Shown here: in pieces, positions 45,422 to 53,458 of the stretch | Numbering within the stretch: position 1 is the first letter of the stretch | Layout of the letters: each line of letters starts with the position of its first letter | Assembly (NCBI GenBank): GCA_028287135.1 | Contig: JAQBQE010000002.1 | Coordinates: 186,001 to 250,000 of the forward strand | From: Myxococcales bacterium | Lineage (GTDB): Bacteria > Myxococcota_A > Polyangia > Haliangiales > Haliangiaceae | Direction of reading: 5' to 3' | Length of the DNA: 64,000 bases | Program-made: the position numbers and the translations under genes | The notes under the pieces: model-generated | Database searches by the model: none | Seen by the model: only the letters and a program-made list of their open reading frames with translations | Told to the model about the DNA's origin: nothing

Positions 45422-46048
45422 TCAGGAAGCGGTGTGGAGCTGAGCGAGCAGCTCGCGACCGAGGGCGTCGGCCCGCGCGAGGCGAGCCTTGATCACACGC
45501 TGAAACGCGTTGAAGAACGCGACGGCAGGCAACGCGACCAGGATGCCGATCGCCGTGGCGACGAGCGCCTCACCGACCTCCGACATCAGCCCGGAGGTCA
45601 CCTTGCCCGCGCTCTGATCGAGGAGCGCAAACGCCCGCACGATGCCGATCACGGTGCCGAGCAGGCCCACGAAGGGAGCGTTCGCGCCGAGCGTGCCGAG
45701 AAACGTCAGTCGTTTCTCCATCTGCAGCTTCGCGAGCTGCGCCGCGCCCACCATCATTTCCTCGACGGCCTCGGGGCCGGCGTCGGACCGTCCGAGCCCA
45801 GCGCCGACGATGCGTGCCTCGAACGACGGCGAGCGCGCGAGCCGCGCCTTCGCGGCCTCGAGATCGCCGCGGCGCAGGAGGCGCATCATGTCCACGCCGA
45901 GTGCGCCCACGTGATCGCGGGTGCGGACAAGCGCGATGGCGCGTTCGGTGGCGATCGCGAAGCCGATGATCGAGAGAGCGACGAGTAGCCACATCACCCA
46001 TTCAGCGCCATTCATTGCGAAGTCCGTGAGTCGAGCTTGGAGGTCCAT
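45422..46048 (-). CDS. exbB: ExbB/TolQ/MotA-family proton channel protein
   Basis: A 208-residue protein with three membrane segments (residues ~15-35, ~115-140 and ~155-180). Conserved sequence is LGTLGANAPFVGLLGTVIGI and VGEALVATAIGILVALPAVA with the pore-lining Thr/Ala positions of the family. The start is ATG 46046-46048, giving MDLQARLTDFAMNGAEW. A sigma-54-type promoter and palindromes lie 50-135 bases upstream. First gene of exbB-exbD-tonB-regulator. Confidence 0.93.
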   Translation of the reverse strand: MDLQARLTDFAMNGAEWVMWLLVALSIIGFAIATERAIALVRTRDHVGALGVDMMRLLRRGDLEAAKARLARSPSFEARIVGAGLGRSDAGPEAVEEMMVGAAQLAKLQMEKRLTFLGTLGANAPFVGLLGTVIGIVRAFALLDQSAGKVTSGLMSEVGEALVATAIGILVALPAVAFFNAFQRVIKARLARADALGRELLAQLHTAS

Positions 46049-46100
46049 GGTCCGAGTGCCTTTCGAGGTTCCGGTTGTTTGCGGTTCGTCCGATGCCTTG

Positions 46101-46116
46101 TGCAGCGGGCGTGCCC
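46101..46116 (-). promoter_or_regulatory. Sigma-54 type -24/-12 promoter for exbB-exbD-tonB
   Basis: Read on the minus strand the sequence is GGGCACGCCCGCTGCA. It matches TGGCACGNNNNTTGCW at all but two positions and has the invariant GG and GC dinucleotides with correct spacing. The predicted start of transcription is near 46090, leaving a 42-base leader before the exbB ATG at 46048. Palindromic activator sites lie upstream at 46154-46182. Confidence 0.65.
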
Positions 46117-46153
46117 GGCCAACCCCGCGAGATCTGGGCGGCAACCGGCGAAC

Positions 46154-46182
46154 TGTCCGCGGACACCCGGACACGTGTCCGG
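46154..46182. promoter_or_regulatory. Paired palindromes, candidate upstream activator sites for exbB
   Basis: Two perfect palindromes lie in tandem: TGTCCGCGGACA (46154-46165) and CCGGACACGTGTCCGG (46167-46182). Both are built from the half-site GGACA. They lie about 65-90 bases upstream of the predicted sigma-54 start, within the range used by NtrC-type enhancer binding proteins. The same half-site recurs upstream of the TonB-dependent receptor gene. Confidence 0.65.
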
Positions 46183-46207
46183 CCACGTCCGGGGGCGAGC
46201 GGCGGCG

Positions 46208-47458
46208 TCAGCTTCGGGTGAGCGTCAGCGTGCCGACCGCGCCGTCGAGCGGTGCGCTCCGGTGCTGCAGGCGAACGTGCACGGCGAGCCCGCCGCCATC
46301 GCGGTTCTCGAGCCGGAGTCCACCGCCGTGGGCCTCGACGATCTCGCGGCACAGCGTCAGGCCGAGGCCCGAGCCGCGCTCCTTCGTCGAGTAGAACGGC
46401 ACGAGCGCACTCTCCATCACCTGGGTGCTCATTCCGGGTCCGCGATCCGCGATCGTCAACCGGACGCCGCGGGCCCCGAGCGACACCACCGACACGGTCA
46501 CCTGCTCGGGTGGACCACCGGCCTCGGCCGCGTTCTTGAGCAAGTTGATCGCGACTTGCTCGAGCTGGACTGGGTCGAGCCACGCCGGATCATCGGGGAG
46601 CTCACCGTCGAGGCGCACTGAAGGCCACAGGGCGAGCAGCCGATCCACGAACGGGCGCCACGCAACCTCGACCTTGCGCGGCATCGGCAGCCGGGAGAAC
46701 TGCGCGTAGCCGTCGAGGAACACACGCAGATGCTCGGTGCGTTCGGCGATCGTCGCGAAGATCCGCTCGAGCTTCGGAGCCAGCGGGCTGCCCTCGACCA
46801 CGAGGCGACCCGAGTGGACGAGACTGGATACTGGCGCGAGCGAGTTGTTCAGCTCGTGGCAGAACACGCGGATCATTCGCTTCCACGCGTCGGCTTCCTG
46901 ACGATGGAGCTCGCGCGACAGGTTCTTGACGAGGACGAGCACCATCGCCTGGCCGGCGACCACGAACCGCCGCTTGGCGAGGTTGTAGGTCTGGCGCTCG
47001 CCAGCGGCATCGTCGACGGAGAACAGCTCATCGCCGTCTCCGAGCAGCGCTCGTCGCAAGGCGTCGGGGGCACGGCCCAGCATGGCGACGAAGTTCTCCC
47101 CCTGCGGATCGCGATTCTCGAAGAACAGCTCGCGGGCAGCGGCATTCGCGATCGAGATGCGGCCGATGTCGGAGAACATCACGATCGCCGAGGGAGCCCC
47201 CTCGATCGCGGCACGCAGCAGCGCTTCGGTTTCGGTGGCGGCGGCGGTGTCGCTGCGCCGAGCGTCAGCGAGCTCTCGCGCGGTCCGGAACACGTCGGCG
47301 AGCGCGGGGTGACGCGGGGAGGGCGGATCCTCTCCAGCGGCAAGCGAGCGGATCGAGAGGCTCAGAGCCCAGATGCGGCGAGCCGCGAGCACGTGCTGGA
47401 TCGCGAGCAGGAGAAGCCCGATTCCGATCCCGGCAAGCAGCCACAGCGCGCCGCTCAT
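46208..47458 (-). CDS. Membrane-anchored sensor histidine kinase (NtrY/NtrB-like)
   Basis: A 416-residue kinase: one N-terminal membrane span (LWLLAGIGIGLLLLAIQHVL), a PAS-like domain around residues ~80-180 (APSAIVMFSDIGRISIANAA), the phospho-accepting His in FCHELNNSLAPVSSLVHSGR, the N box QLEQVAINLLKNAAEAGG, and ATP-binding G boxes IADRGPGMS and GSGLGLTLCREIVEAHGG. It is separated from exbB by 159 bases containing the sigma-54 promoter, so it may be expressed independently and phosphorylate the NtrC-type protein and/or the receiver protein at 42.1 kb. Confidence 0.93.
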   Translation of the reverse strand: MSGALWLLAGIGIGLLLLAIQHVLAARRIWALSLSIRSLAAGEDPPSPRHPALADVFRTARELADARRSDTAAATETEALLRAAIEGAPSAIVMFSDIGRISIANAAARELFFENRDPQGENFVAMLGRAPDALRRALLGDGDELFSVDDAAGERQTYNLAKRRFVVAGQAMVLVLVKNLSRELHRQEADAWKRMIRVFCHELNNSLAPVSSLVHSGRLVVEGSPLAPKLERIFATIAERTEHLRVFLDGYAQFSRLPMPRKVEVAWRPFVDRLLALWPSVRLDGELPDDPAWLDPVQLEQVAINLLKNAAEAGGPPEQVTVSVVSLGARGVRLTIADRGPGMSTQVMESALVPFYSTKERGSGLGLTLCREIVEAHGGGLRLENRDGGGLAVHVRLQHRSAPLDGAVGTLTLTRS

Positions 47459-47609
47459 GCGACTGACCCGTTGGCGTGCTGCAATCCGCGCACGGTACGC
47501 CGAAACGACGCCCGTGGTGGCGGAGAGAGGTGATAGCGTTCGTCCCGTCCCGTAGCTTGCCGACGATGGTCAGCCGAACGTGTGGTCTCCGGCTCATCCA
47601 TTGTCCTCC

Positions 47610-49256
47610 GTGGCACGTCACAAATCATCACCGGCCACCGAGGACAGCGAGGAAGCACGCGCGTTCCTTCAGACCAGGTTGGCGCTGTTCTGGAAGGTGT
47701 TGTTCCTGGTCACGCTGGCTGGCGGTGTCCTCGGACTGACCGGGCCGATCGTCAATCCAGGCCCCGACCTGCTGTTCACATTCGGCGTGATCGCTCTGGC
47801 CGGAACCCTGTGGTGGCTGTGCCGGCGGGGAAAGCGGTCGATCCGGTTCTGTCGGATCGCGGATGGCGGCGGTCTCGTGGGCGTGTCGCTCGTTGGCGTC
47901 TTTCTGGCGCGCTATCTCCTGGCGGCGTTCGTCCGCGAGCATTCGCTGGTGACCTCGGAAGGCACCCTGATGGCCGATGCGTACCTGGCCATCATCGATC
48001 TGTTCCCGACCGCGATGTTCCTCGCGATTCGTGCCGCGCTGATCCCCTCTTCTCCTCGTCGAACCATCCTCGTCACGGCTCTCGTCGGCGCCCCGAAGAT
48101 CCTGCTCGCAACCATCCTGGTACCGGCGGCCGATGGTGGGCTCGCATGGCGCGGCTCGGGCTCCGGCGCCTATCCCTGGCTGCCGGGAACCTCGATCATG
48201 ATGTGGACCGTCACGATCATCACGTGCGCCGTCATCTCTCGCGTGATCTACGGCCTGCGGGCCGAGGTTCGCGAGGCGCGCCGGTTCGGCCAGTACGTGC
48301 TCGAACGGAAGATCGGTGAAGGTGCGATGGGCGTCGTGTACCGCGCCACGCACGCCATGCTGCGGAGGCCGGCGGCGATCAAGCTGCTTCTCAAGGACCG
48401 CGCGAGCGAGAGCGACCTGGTGCGCTTCGAGCGCGAAGTACAGCTGACGAGCCGGCTCGTTCACCCGAACACGATCTCGATCTTCGATTACGGGCGAACC
48501 GCCGAGGGCGTCTTCTATTACGCGATGGAGTACCTCGACGGCCTCGACCTCCAGCGCCTCGTCGATCACTACGGACCTGTCGAGCCGGCACGCACGATCC
48601 ACATCCTCGCGCAGATCAGCGGCGCTCTTGCCGAGGCGCATGCGCTCGGGCTGATCCACCGCGACATCAAGCCGGCCAATATCGTCCTGACCGAACGACC
48701 CGACGAGCCCGACGTCGTCAAGGTGGTCGACTTTGGTCTCGTGAAGAAGTTCGGTGGGAATCTTGCCGCGTCGGCGGCCAGCGACGCGATCATCGGAACA
48801 CCGCTGTACATGGCGCCGGAGGCCATCACGCAGCCAGATACCGTCGATGGACGCGCCGATGTCTACGCGGTCGGCGCTGTCGCGTACTTCCTGCTCACGG
48901 GGCAGCACGTGTTCCAGGCGACGACCGTGCTCGAGGTGTGCAGCAAGCACATGCTGGAGGCGCCGGTACCTCCGTCGGAGAGGTTGGGCAAGGCGGTGCC
49001 CGCGGACCTCGAAGCGATCGTACTGGCGTGTCTCGCGAAGGATCGCAACGCGCGTCCCGCGTCGGCCGCCGTTCTGCGGACCGCTCTCCTTGCCTGCGCC
49101 GACGCCGTACGAAACGACCTGCCAGCGGCCCGATCCTGGTGGGAGGCGTTCCGCGTCGCGCAGAAGGACAGCACGAGTGCGGCCGACGACGGTGGTTCGG
49201 GTCCAGGCACGATGGCGATCGATCTCGGCGGCCGGAGCATCGACGCTGTCCGCTGA
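47610..49256 (+). CDS. Membrane Ser/Thr protein kinase
   Basis: A protein of about 548 residues. The first ~220 residues contain six or so hydrophobic segments (starting FWKVLFLVTLAGGVLGLTG), forming an N-terminal membrane domain like those of other myxobacterial sensory kinases. The kinase domain follows (~230-500): KIGEGAMGVVYRA, AAIKLLLKD, LIHRDIKPANIVL, VVDFGLVKKF, GTPLYMAPEAI. It is an RD-type kinase with all catalytic residues. The C-terminal ~50 residues end GTMAIDLGGRSID. The start is uncertain: GTG 47610 is chosen, GTG 47580 is the alternative. It is divergent from the sensor kinase gene and convergent with the lipoprotein gene. Confidence 0.9.
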   Translation: MARHKSSPATEDSEEARAFLQTRLALFWKVLFLVTLAGGVLGLTGPIVNPGPDLLFTFGVIALAGTLWWLCRRGKRSIRFCRIADGGGLVGVSLVGVFLARYLLAAFVREHSLVTSEGTLMADAYLAIIDLFPTAMFLAIRAALIPSSPRRTILVTALVGAPKILLATILVPAADGGLAWRGSGSGAYPWLPGTSIMMWTVTIITCAVISRVIYGLRAEVREARRFGQYVLERKIGEGAMGVVYRATHAMLRRPAAIKLLLKDRASESDLVRFEREVQLTSRLVHPNTISIFDYGRTAEGVFYYAMEYLDGLDLQRLVDHYGPVEPARTIHILAQISGALAEAHALGLIHRDIKPANIVLTERPDEPDVVKVVDFGLVKKFGGNLAASAASDAIIGTPLYMAPEAITQPDTVDGRADVYAVGAVAYFLLTGQHVFQATTVLEVCSKHMLEAPVPPSERLGKAVPADLEAIVLACLAKDRNARPASAAVLRTALLACADAVRNDLPAARSWWEAFRVAQKDSTSAADDGGSGPGTMAIDLGGRSIDAVR

Positions 49257-49264
49257 CAGAACGA

Positions 49265-50155
49265 TCACTTGACGCAGAGCGCGCGAGTCGTCGCGTCGAG
49301 ACCACCGCGCAGGTCGCGGACGACGAAGCTGAACGTCACGCGCAATCCCTCGGCGGGAACCTCCTCGGCGGTCGGTGGCGTCCACTCGACGGCGACCGGC
49401 GAGACCTCACGCATGTCATCGGCCTCGACGTACGCGTATCGCTGCGTCAGCTCGCCCGCGGTCGCGAACACCGAGAGCTGGAGCTCCTCGCGCCATGGCG
49501 CGGGCTCGTCAACCACCGCGAACATCTCGCGAGCGGACGCCTCGAAGGCAACGCCGACGAGTACGTCGTTCGAATCCGCGGAGATCTCCGGCAACCCTCC
49601 ACAGCCGGGCTCCTTGCGGTCGTTCCACGCGACGCCCGCGAACGTGAACGGCGCGTCGATGATGTTTGGATGGTGATTCGTCGCGCCGTCGCGCGCGATG
49701 AAGATGTGCTGCGAGACCCGGTCGGCCAGCGACCCATCGTCACACGACGCAGCGAACGTCGTCGCGTCGATGATCGCGTTGCCGCTGGCGCAGATCGCAC
49801 CGAGGACGACGAACGATCGCGTCGCAATGTCCGCAGGCACCGCGATCGACATCACCGGCACCGGCCCACGCGACTGCGAGCTGGCGAACACGGCCCCGTC
49901 GCAGATCGGGAACCCGGACGAGGTCGCCGCCGGGCAGGCGGCAAGAATCCACGAGAACTCGGGCGAAGCGCCGGGCGATGCCGTGAGCCAGGTGACGGTC
50001 GCGTGCTCGCCGGGGCGCGGCCAGGCGCGCTGCGGATCATCGTCGACGGTGACCTTCGCGCCGAGCACGCGGTCGCGGGCGATCAGCGTCGCCGGATCGA
50101 GGCTCGAGGCGCATGCGGAGAGCGCGAGCAGGACGAGGGGGATGAGCTTGGTCAT
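49265..50155 (-). CDS. Lipoprotein downstream of the TonB-dependent receptor
   Basis: A 296-residue protein with lipoprotein signal MTKLIPLVLLALSAC and a mature part rich in short beta strands, containing cysteines in LAACPAATS, FPICDGA, GAICASG and AASCDDGS. It starts 22 bases after the receptor stop on the same strand, so it is co-transcribed with it and may be a surface lipoprotein that assists ligand capture, as is common for receptor-linked lipoproteins. Ligand unknown. Confidence 0.8.
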   Translation of the reverse strand: MTKLIPLVLLALSACASSLDPATLIARDRVLGAKVTVDDDPQRAWPRPGEHATVTWLTASPGASPEFSWILAACPAATSSGFPICDGAVFASSQSRGPVPVMSIAVPADIATRSFVVLGAICASGNAIIDATTFAASCDDGSLADRVSQHIFIARDGATNHHPNIIDAPFTFAGVAWNDRKEPGCGGLPEISADSNDVLVGVAFEASAREMFAVVDEPAPWREELQLSVFATAGELTQRYAYVEADDMREVSPVAVEWTPPTAEEVPAEGLRVTFSFVVRDLRGGLDATTRALCVK

Positions 50156-50177
50156 GATGGTTCCTTGCAAACGGGGT

Positions 50178-52733
50178 CTAGAGCTCGCCCTTGATTCCGA
50201 GACTCGGGATCAGCGGGAGGCCGGGGATGTCGTTCTGCTGCCGGTAATCGAAGCTGTACTCGGTGCCTTCGCGGTTGCTGCGGTTGTAGGCGTTCTGCAG
50301 GTCGAGGTAGCCGGCGCACGGATGGCCCGCGATCTGAAACTGCTTCTCGACGCGCACATCGAGCCGGTGGAAGGTCGAGCTCCGCGTGCTGTTGATCGCG
50401 CCGTAAAGCGCGCGATACGAATCGATGTCCGCGTCGAAGATGCTGCCGCTCACCGGGGTCTCCGGGTTGCCGCTGACCAGGCGGAACGTGCCGCCGACCT
50501 CCCAGCCGCGGCCGAGCTTGACCGAGCTGGCGACCGTCAGGATGTGCGTCTGGTCGTAGTCGAACAGGCGCCACATGCCGGCGTCGTTTCGTTCGCTGCG
50601 CGACAGGGTGTAGGACACCAGCCCGGAGACCGGGCCGCCCGGCTGCCATCGCCCCGCGAACTCGGCGCCGTAGATCCGACCGCTGCCCGCGTTCACCTTC
50701 ATGCCGCCCGGGCCGGCGACGATCATGTGATCGAGGCTCTTGTAGTAGCCCTCGACGCCGACCGACATGCGGCTCGAGATCTTGTGGTCGAAGCCCAGCC
50801 CGTAGTGAATCGCCTGCTGCGCACGCAGGCCAGGGTTACCGAACCCAGGGATCGATTCGTCCTCGGTGGGCGGTTGCGAGAACTGCCCGAGCCCGCCCTT
50901 GAACGTCGTGGCGCCGAGCGTGTAGCGCGCCGTGAGGCGTGGATCGACGGTCGTCTGATCGATGTCAGCGAACCGGTCGACGCGAACACCGGCCGTGATC
51001 GCGAGCGGCGCCACCGGCGCGATGGTGGCCTCGGCATAGGCCGCGGGCCGGAACCACGTGCCGCCCTTCTCGTCGACGTGCACCTCGTTCAGACGATCGC
51101 CACGGTAGGTCTTGTCGGGGTTACCTTCGACCTGCGGGATCTGCGGGCCCGAGTACCAGACGTCTCCGATCGTGTGATGGACGTCCAGCCCCCAGGCGAA
51201 CTGCAGATACTTCGACGCCGTGGCGTGCCAGTCCGCACGACCGAACACCTCGTACGCGTCGATACCGCCGCCGAGCAGTCCGCCGACTTCGATGGCAAAG
51301 CGGTTCTTTCCACCGGTCACCGAGATCTCCTGATCGAGACCGGGCCAGGTTCGCTTCCAGTCCGCGCGCACCCGGTGAAACGCTCCATCAACACCGAGGC
51401 GATCGCGGGTCGTCGAGGCGCCGCTCGGATTGGCGAGCACAACCTGGAGCTCGTCGGTGCTGCCGTAGCCGATCAGCCGGAGCCGGTTGTTGCTGTCGGG
51501 CTTGTACGTCGTGATCGCCTGCCAGTCGGTGTAGACCGGTGTCGCCGCGACGGGGGCGTCGGTCGCCCTCAGCAGCGGTCCGATCCAGGCGTCGATGTGA
51601 CTGCGGCGACCGCCGATCGCGAACGAGGTCTTGTCGTTGATCGGGCCCTCGACCAGAGCCGACGCATCGATCATGTTGAGGTCGAGCTTGGCGTGAAGGC
51701 GATCGGTGAGCGGGTCGCGCAGCTCGGCCTCGATGACGCCACCGATCTTGCGCCCATAGTGGGTCGAGAAGTTGCCGGGGAATAGCTCGACGCTCTTGAG
51801 CAGAGAACCGTTGACGAAGCTCGTCAGGCCACCGAGGTGATAGAGCTGCGAGACCGGTGCACCGTCGAAGAACACCTGACTGTCTCCCGGTGCGCTGCCG
51901 CGAACGAGGATCGTCCCCGCACCACTGGCAGGGCGGGCGACGCCGGGCAGCAGCTCCAGGGCGCGGAGCGGATCGCCGCGGGTCCCCGCGAGCTTGGTCA
52001 ACTCCTCGCCCTCGAGCGAGCGGCGCGTGATCTCGCGGACCGGTGCTTCGATCGTCGCGACCGCGCCGTACGATCCGGTGTCCTCGCGCGCCGCGGTGGA
52101 GTCCAGACGATACGTGACCTCGGCCGCCTCGCCAGCGATCACGTCCTCGTCCTGCGCGAACGCGGCGTGATCGAGTGCACTGATCGCGATGTGGTAGTGG
52201 CCGGCCGGCAGCTCGTCGATCGCGAACCCACCGGACTCGTCGGTGGTCACGCGATGTACGCCGCCCTTGGCGCTGGTGGCCACCACCTCGACGCCACCGA
52301 GCGCGACGCCATCTGCGCGCGACAGGATCCGGCCCTCGATGCGACCCGAGACCACGGCGGCTGGAGCGGCAACCACCGGGGCAGGGCGTTCGAGCGTGAA
52401 CGCATAGCGGTAGTGAATGCGCGCGGCGATCGGAGCGCCATCCTTGATCGCCGGCGCGAACACGAACTGACGAACCGCAGCGAGGGCTGCCTCGTCGAAG
52501 CCGTCACCGACCAGCGCGAGCACCCGTGCATCGAGCACGCGGCCGTCTGCTCCGACGGTGACCTCGAGCTCGACGGACGCCTCGCGACCAGCGTCGCGTG
52601 CGGCGGTGGGATAGTCCGCAGGCACGAACGTCGCGATCGTCGGAGGTGTCGCGACAGGTTGGGCACCTGCCGGAGCTGCCGTGAGGAGTGACGCGAACAA
52701 CAACGCCGACAGCGTGGTGCGAAGGTGGTGCAT
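50178..52733 (-). CDS. TonB-dependent outer-membrane receptor with N-terminal TonB-like domain
   Basis: An 851-residue protein: signal peptide 1-25 (ends AGAQ). Residues ~30-115 resemble a TonB C-terminal domain (FVPADYPTAARDAGREASVE, VGADGRVLDARVLA, AVRQFVFAPAIKDG). Residues ~125-210 form a carboxypeptidase-regulatory beta domain (RIEGRILSRADG, YHIAISALDH). From ~230 come the plug and barrel (LELLPGVARPASGAGTILVR, GSAPGDSQVFFDG, HYGRKIGGVIEAELRDPL). The C-terminus is LIPSLGIKGEL. It would import a ligand across the outer membrane using the adjacent TonB/ExbBD. The start ATG 52731-52733 begins the signal peptide. A sigma-54-type promoter is just upstream. Confidence 0.92.
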   Translation of the reverse strand: MHHLRTTLSALLFASLLTAAPAGAQPVATPPTIATFVPADYPTAARDAGREASVELEVTVGADGRVLDARVLALVGDGFDEAALAAVRQFVFAPAIKDGAPIAARIHYRYAFTLERPAPVVAAPAAVVSGRIEGRILSRADGVALGGVEVVATSAKGGVHRVTTDESGGFAIDELPAGHYHIAISALDHAAFAQDEDVIAGEAAEVTYRLDSTAAREDTGSYGAVATIEAPVREITRRSLEGEELTKLAGTRGDPLRALELLPGVARPASGAGTILVRGSAPGDSQVFFDGAPVSQLYHLGGLTSFVNGSLLKSVELFPGNFSTHYGRKIGGVIEAELRDPLTDRLHAKLDLNMIDASALVEGPINDKTSFAIGGRRSHIDAWIGPLLRATDAPVAATPVYTDWQAITTYKPDSNNRLRLIGYGSTDELQVVLANPSGASTTRDRLGVDGAFHRVRADWKRTWPGLDQEISVTGGKNRFAIEVGGLLGGGIDAYEVFGRADWHATASKYLQFAWGLDVHHTIGDVWYSGPQIPQVEGNPDKTYRGDRLNEVHVDEKGGTWFRPAAYAEATIAPVAPLAITAGVRVDRFADIDQTTVDPRLTARYTLGATTFKGGLGQFSQPPTEDESIPGFGNPGLRAQQAIHYGLGFDHKISSRMSVGVEGYYKSLDHMIVAGPGGMKVNAGSGRIYGAEFAGRWQPGGPVSGLVSYTLSRSERNDAGMWRLFDYDQTHILTVASSVKLGRGWEVGGTFRLVSGNPETPVSGSIFDADIDSYRALYGAINSTRSSTFHRLDVRVEKQFQIAGHPCAGYLDLQNAYNRSNREGTEYSFDYRQQNDIPGLPLIPSLGIKGEL

Positions 52734-52749
52734 GGGCGAACAGAGCCAC

Positions 52750-52765
52750 AGCACCCGGCGTGCCA
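52750..52765 (-). promoter_or_regulatory. Sigma-54 type -24/-12 promoter for the TonB-dependent receptor
   Basis: On the minus strand the sequence is TGGCACGCCGGGTGCT, differing from TGGCACGNNNNTTGCW at one base. The GG and GC pairs are 10 bases apart as required. The predicted start is near 52739, only about six bases before the ATG, so a very short or leaderless mRNA is implied unless transcription starts slightly earlier. Three half-palindrome repeats lie upstream at 52809-52851. Confidence 0.65.
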
Positions 52766-52808
52766 CGCTCGTCGCCTCGCAGTTCGCAGGGTTCGGCGCC
52801 TAGCCGGC

Positions 52809-52851
52809 GGACACCTGACCGGAGCGCGGACAGCTGTCCGGACACGTCACG
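52809..52851. promoter_or_regulatory. Three GGACA-based repeats, candidate activator sites for the receptor gene
   Basis: The perfect palindrome GGACAGCTGTCC (52828-52839) is flanked by two imperfect copies, GGACACCTGACC (52809-52820) and GGACACGTCACG (52840-52851). They share the half-site GGACA with the exbB upstream palindromes and sit about 70-110 bases upstream of the predicted sigma-54 start. Confidence 0.65.
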
Positions 52852-52852
52852 G

Positions 52853-53152
52853 TCAGTCGGCGATCCGGCTGACGGTGAGGTTACCGACGAGCGCCTCGCC
52901 CGTAGCGCTGGTCCCGGCGCCACCCGAACGCAGCTCGTGACGGTTCAGCTTCCACCAGTGCGCAGCGCGAGCGTTCGTCCAGCGGCCCGATGCCACGCAG
53001 GCGCGAAGGAGCTCGCGAAGTACGTGCGCCGACGCGGGACGATCTTCCGGTCGCTTCGCAAGATAGATCAGGCTGATGATCGCGAGCACACGACCGAACC
53101 GGGATAGCCGGCTCTGCCACAGCTCGTGGTCGATCGCGCCAGCGGAGTCCAT
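52853..53152 (-). pseudogene. Remnant of a Ser/Thr kinase gene
   Basis: A 99-codon frame. The second part (YLAKRPEDRPASAHVLRELL, AAHWWKLNRHELRSGG) is the C-terminal end of a Hanks-type kinase, matching the end of the intact membrane kinase in this window (CLAKDRNARPASAAVLRTAL, WWEAF). The first ~30 residues (MDSAGAIDHELWQSRLSRFG, RVLAIISLIYL) look like the N-terminal membrane segment of such a kinase. The whole catalytic domain is missing, so an internal in-frame deletion fused both ends. A small functional protein cannot be ruled out. Confidence 0.6.
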
Positions 53153-53397
53153 TGCACTCTATAGACCGGAACCGTCGGGAATGCGCGTAGGCCTCCCCGC
53201 ACGTCATCCATTCTCCGCAACTCGTCACCACATCGATCACGCCATCACCGCCGGGCTCGACCGATCGCTCCGGATCGGGTCGCGGCGAGATCGCTCAGCG
53301 GGGGCGGCGTGATGAGCGCCGCAGGCGCGCTGGGGCGGGCAGGTGGATGGCTGACTCCGTCGGTCTCAGGCCGATGCGCTGTCGACCGGTGAGCGAC
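53153..53397. other. Intergenic region without a recognised gene
   Basis: This gap lies between the kinase remnant and the DUF1003 gene. I see no supported ORF, RNA gene or repeat in it. The sigma-54-type element at its right edge is listed separately. Confidence 0.5.
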
Positions 53398-53413
53398 TGG
53401 CACGTGGTCTGCT
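53398..53413 (+). promoter_or_regulatory. Sigma-54 type -24/-12 element before the DUF1003 gene
   Basis: TGGCACGTGGTCTGCT differs from TGGCACGNNNNTTGCW at one base and has correct GG/GC spacing. The predicted start is near 53424. No GGACA palindrome is seen directly upstream, so the activator may be different or may act from the distant sites at 52809-52851. Confidence 0.5.
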
Positions 53414-53458
53414 CCGAACACGGGTGTGGGTACCGCATCGCAGGGCCATGTCGCCGAG

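Noticed and set aside
49698-51785. Long plus-strand open frame across the lipoprotein and receptor genes
   Set aside because: It spans two well-supported minus-strand genes and has no recognisable motif.
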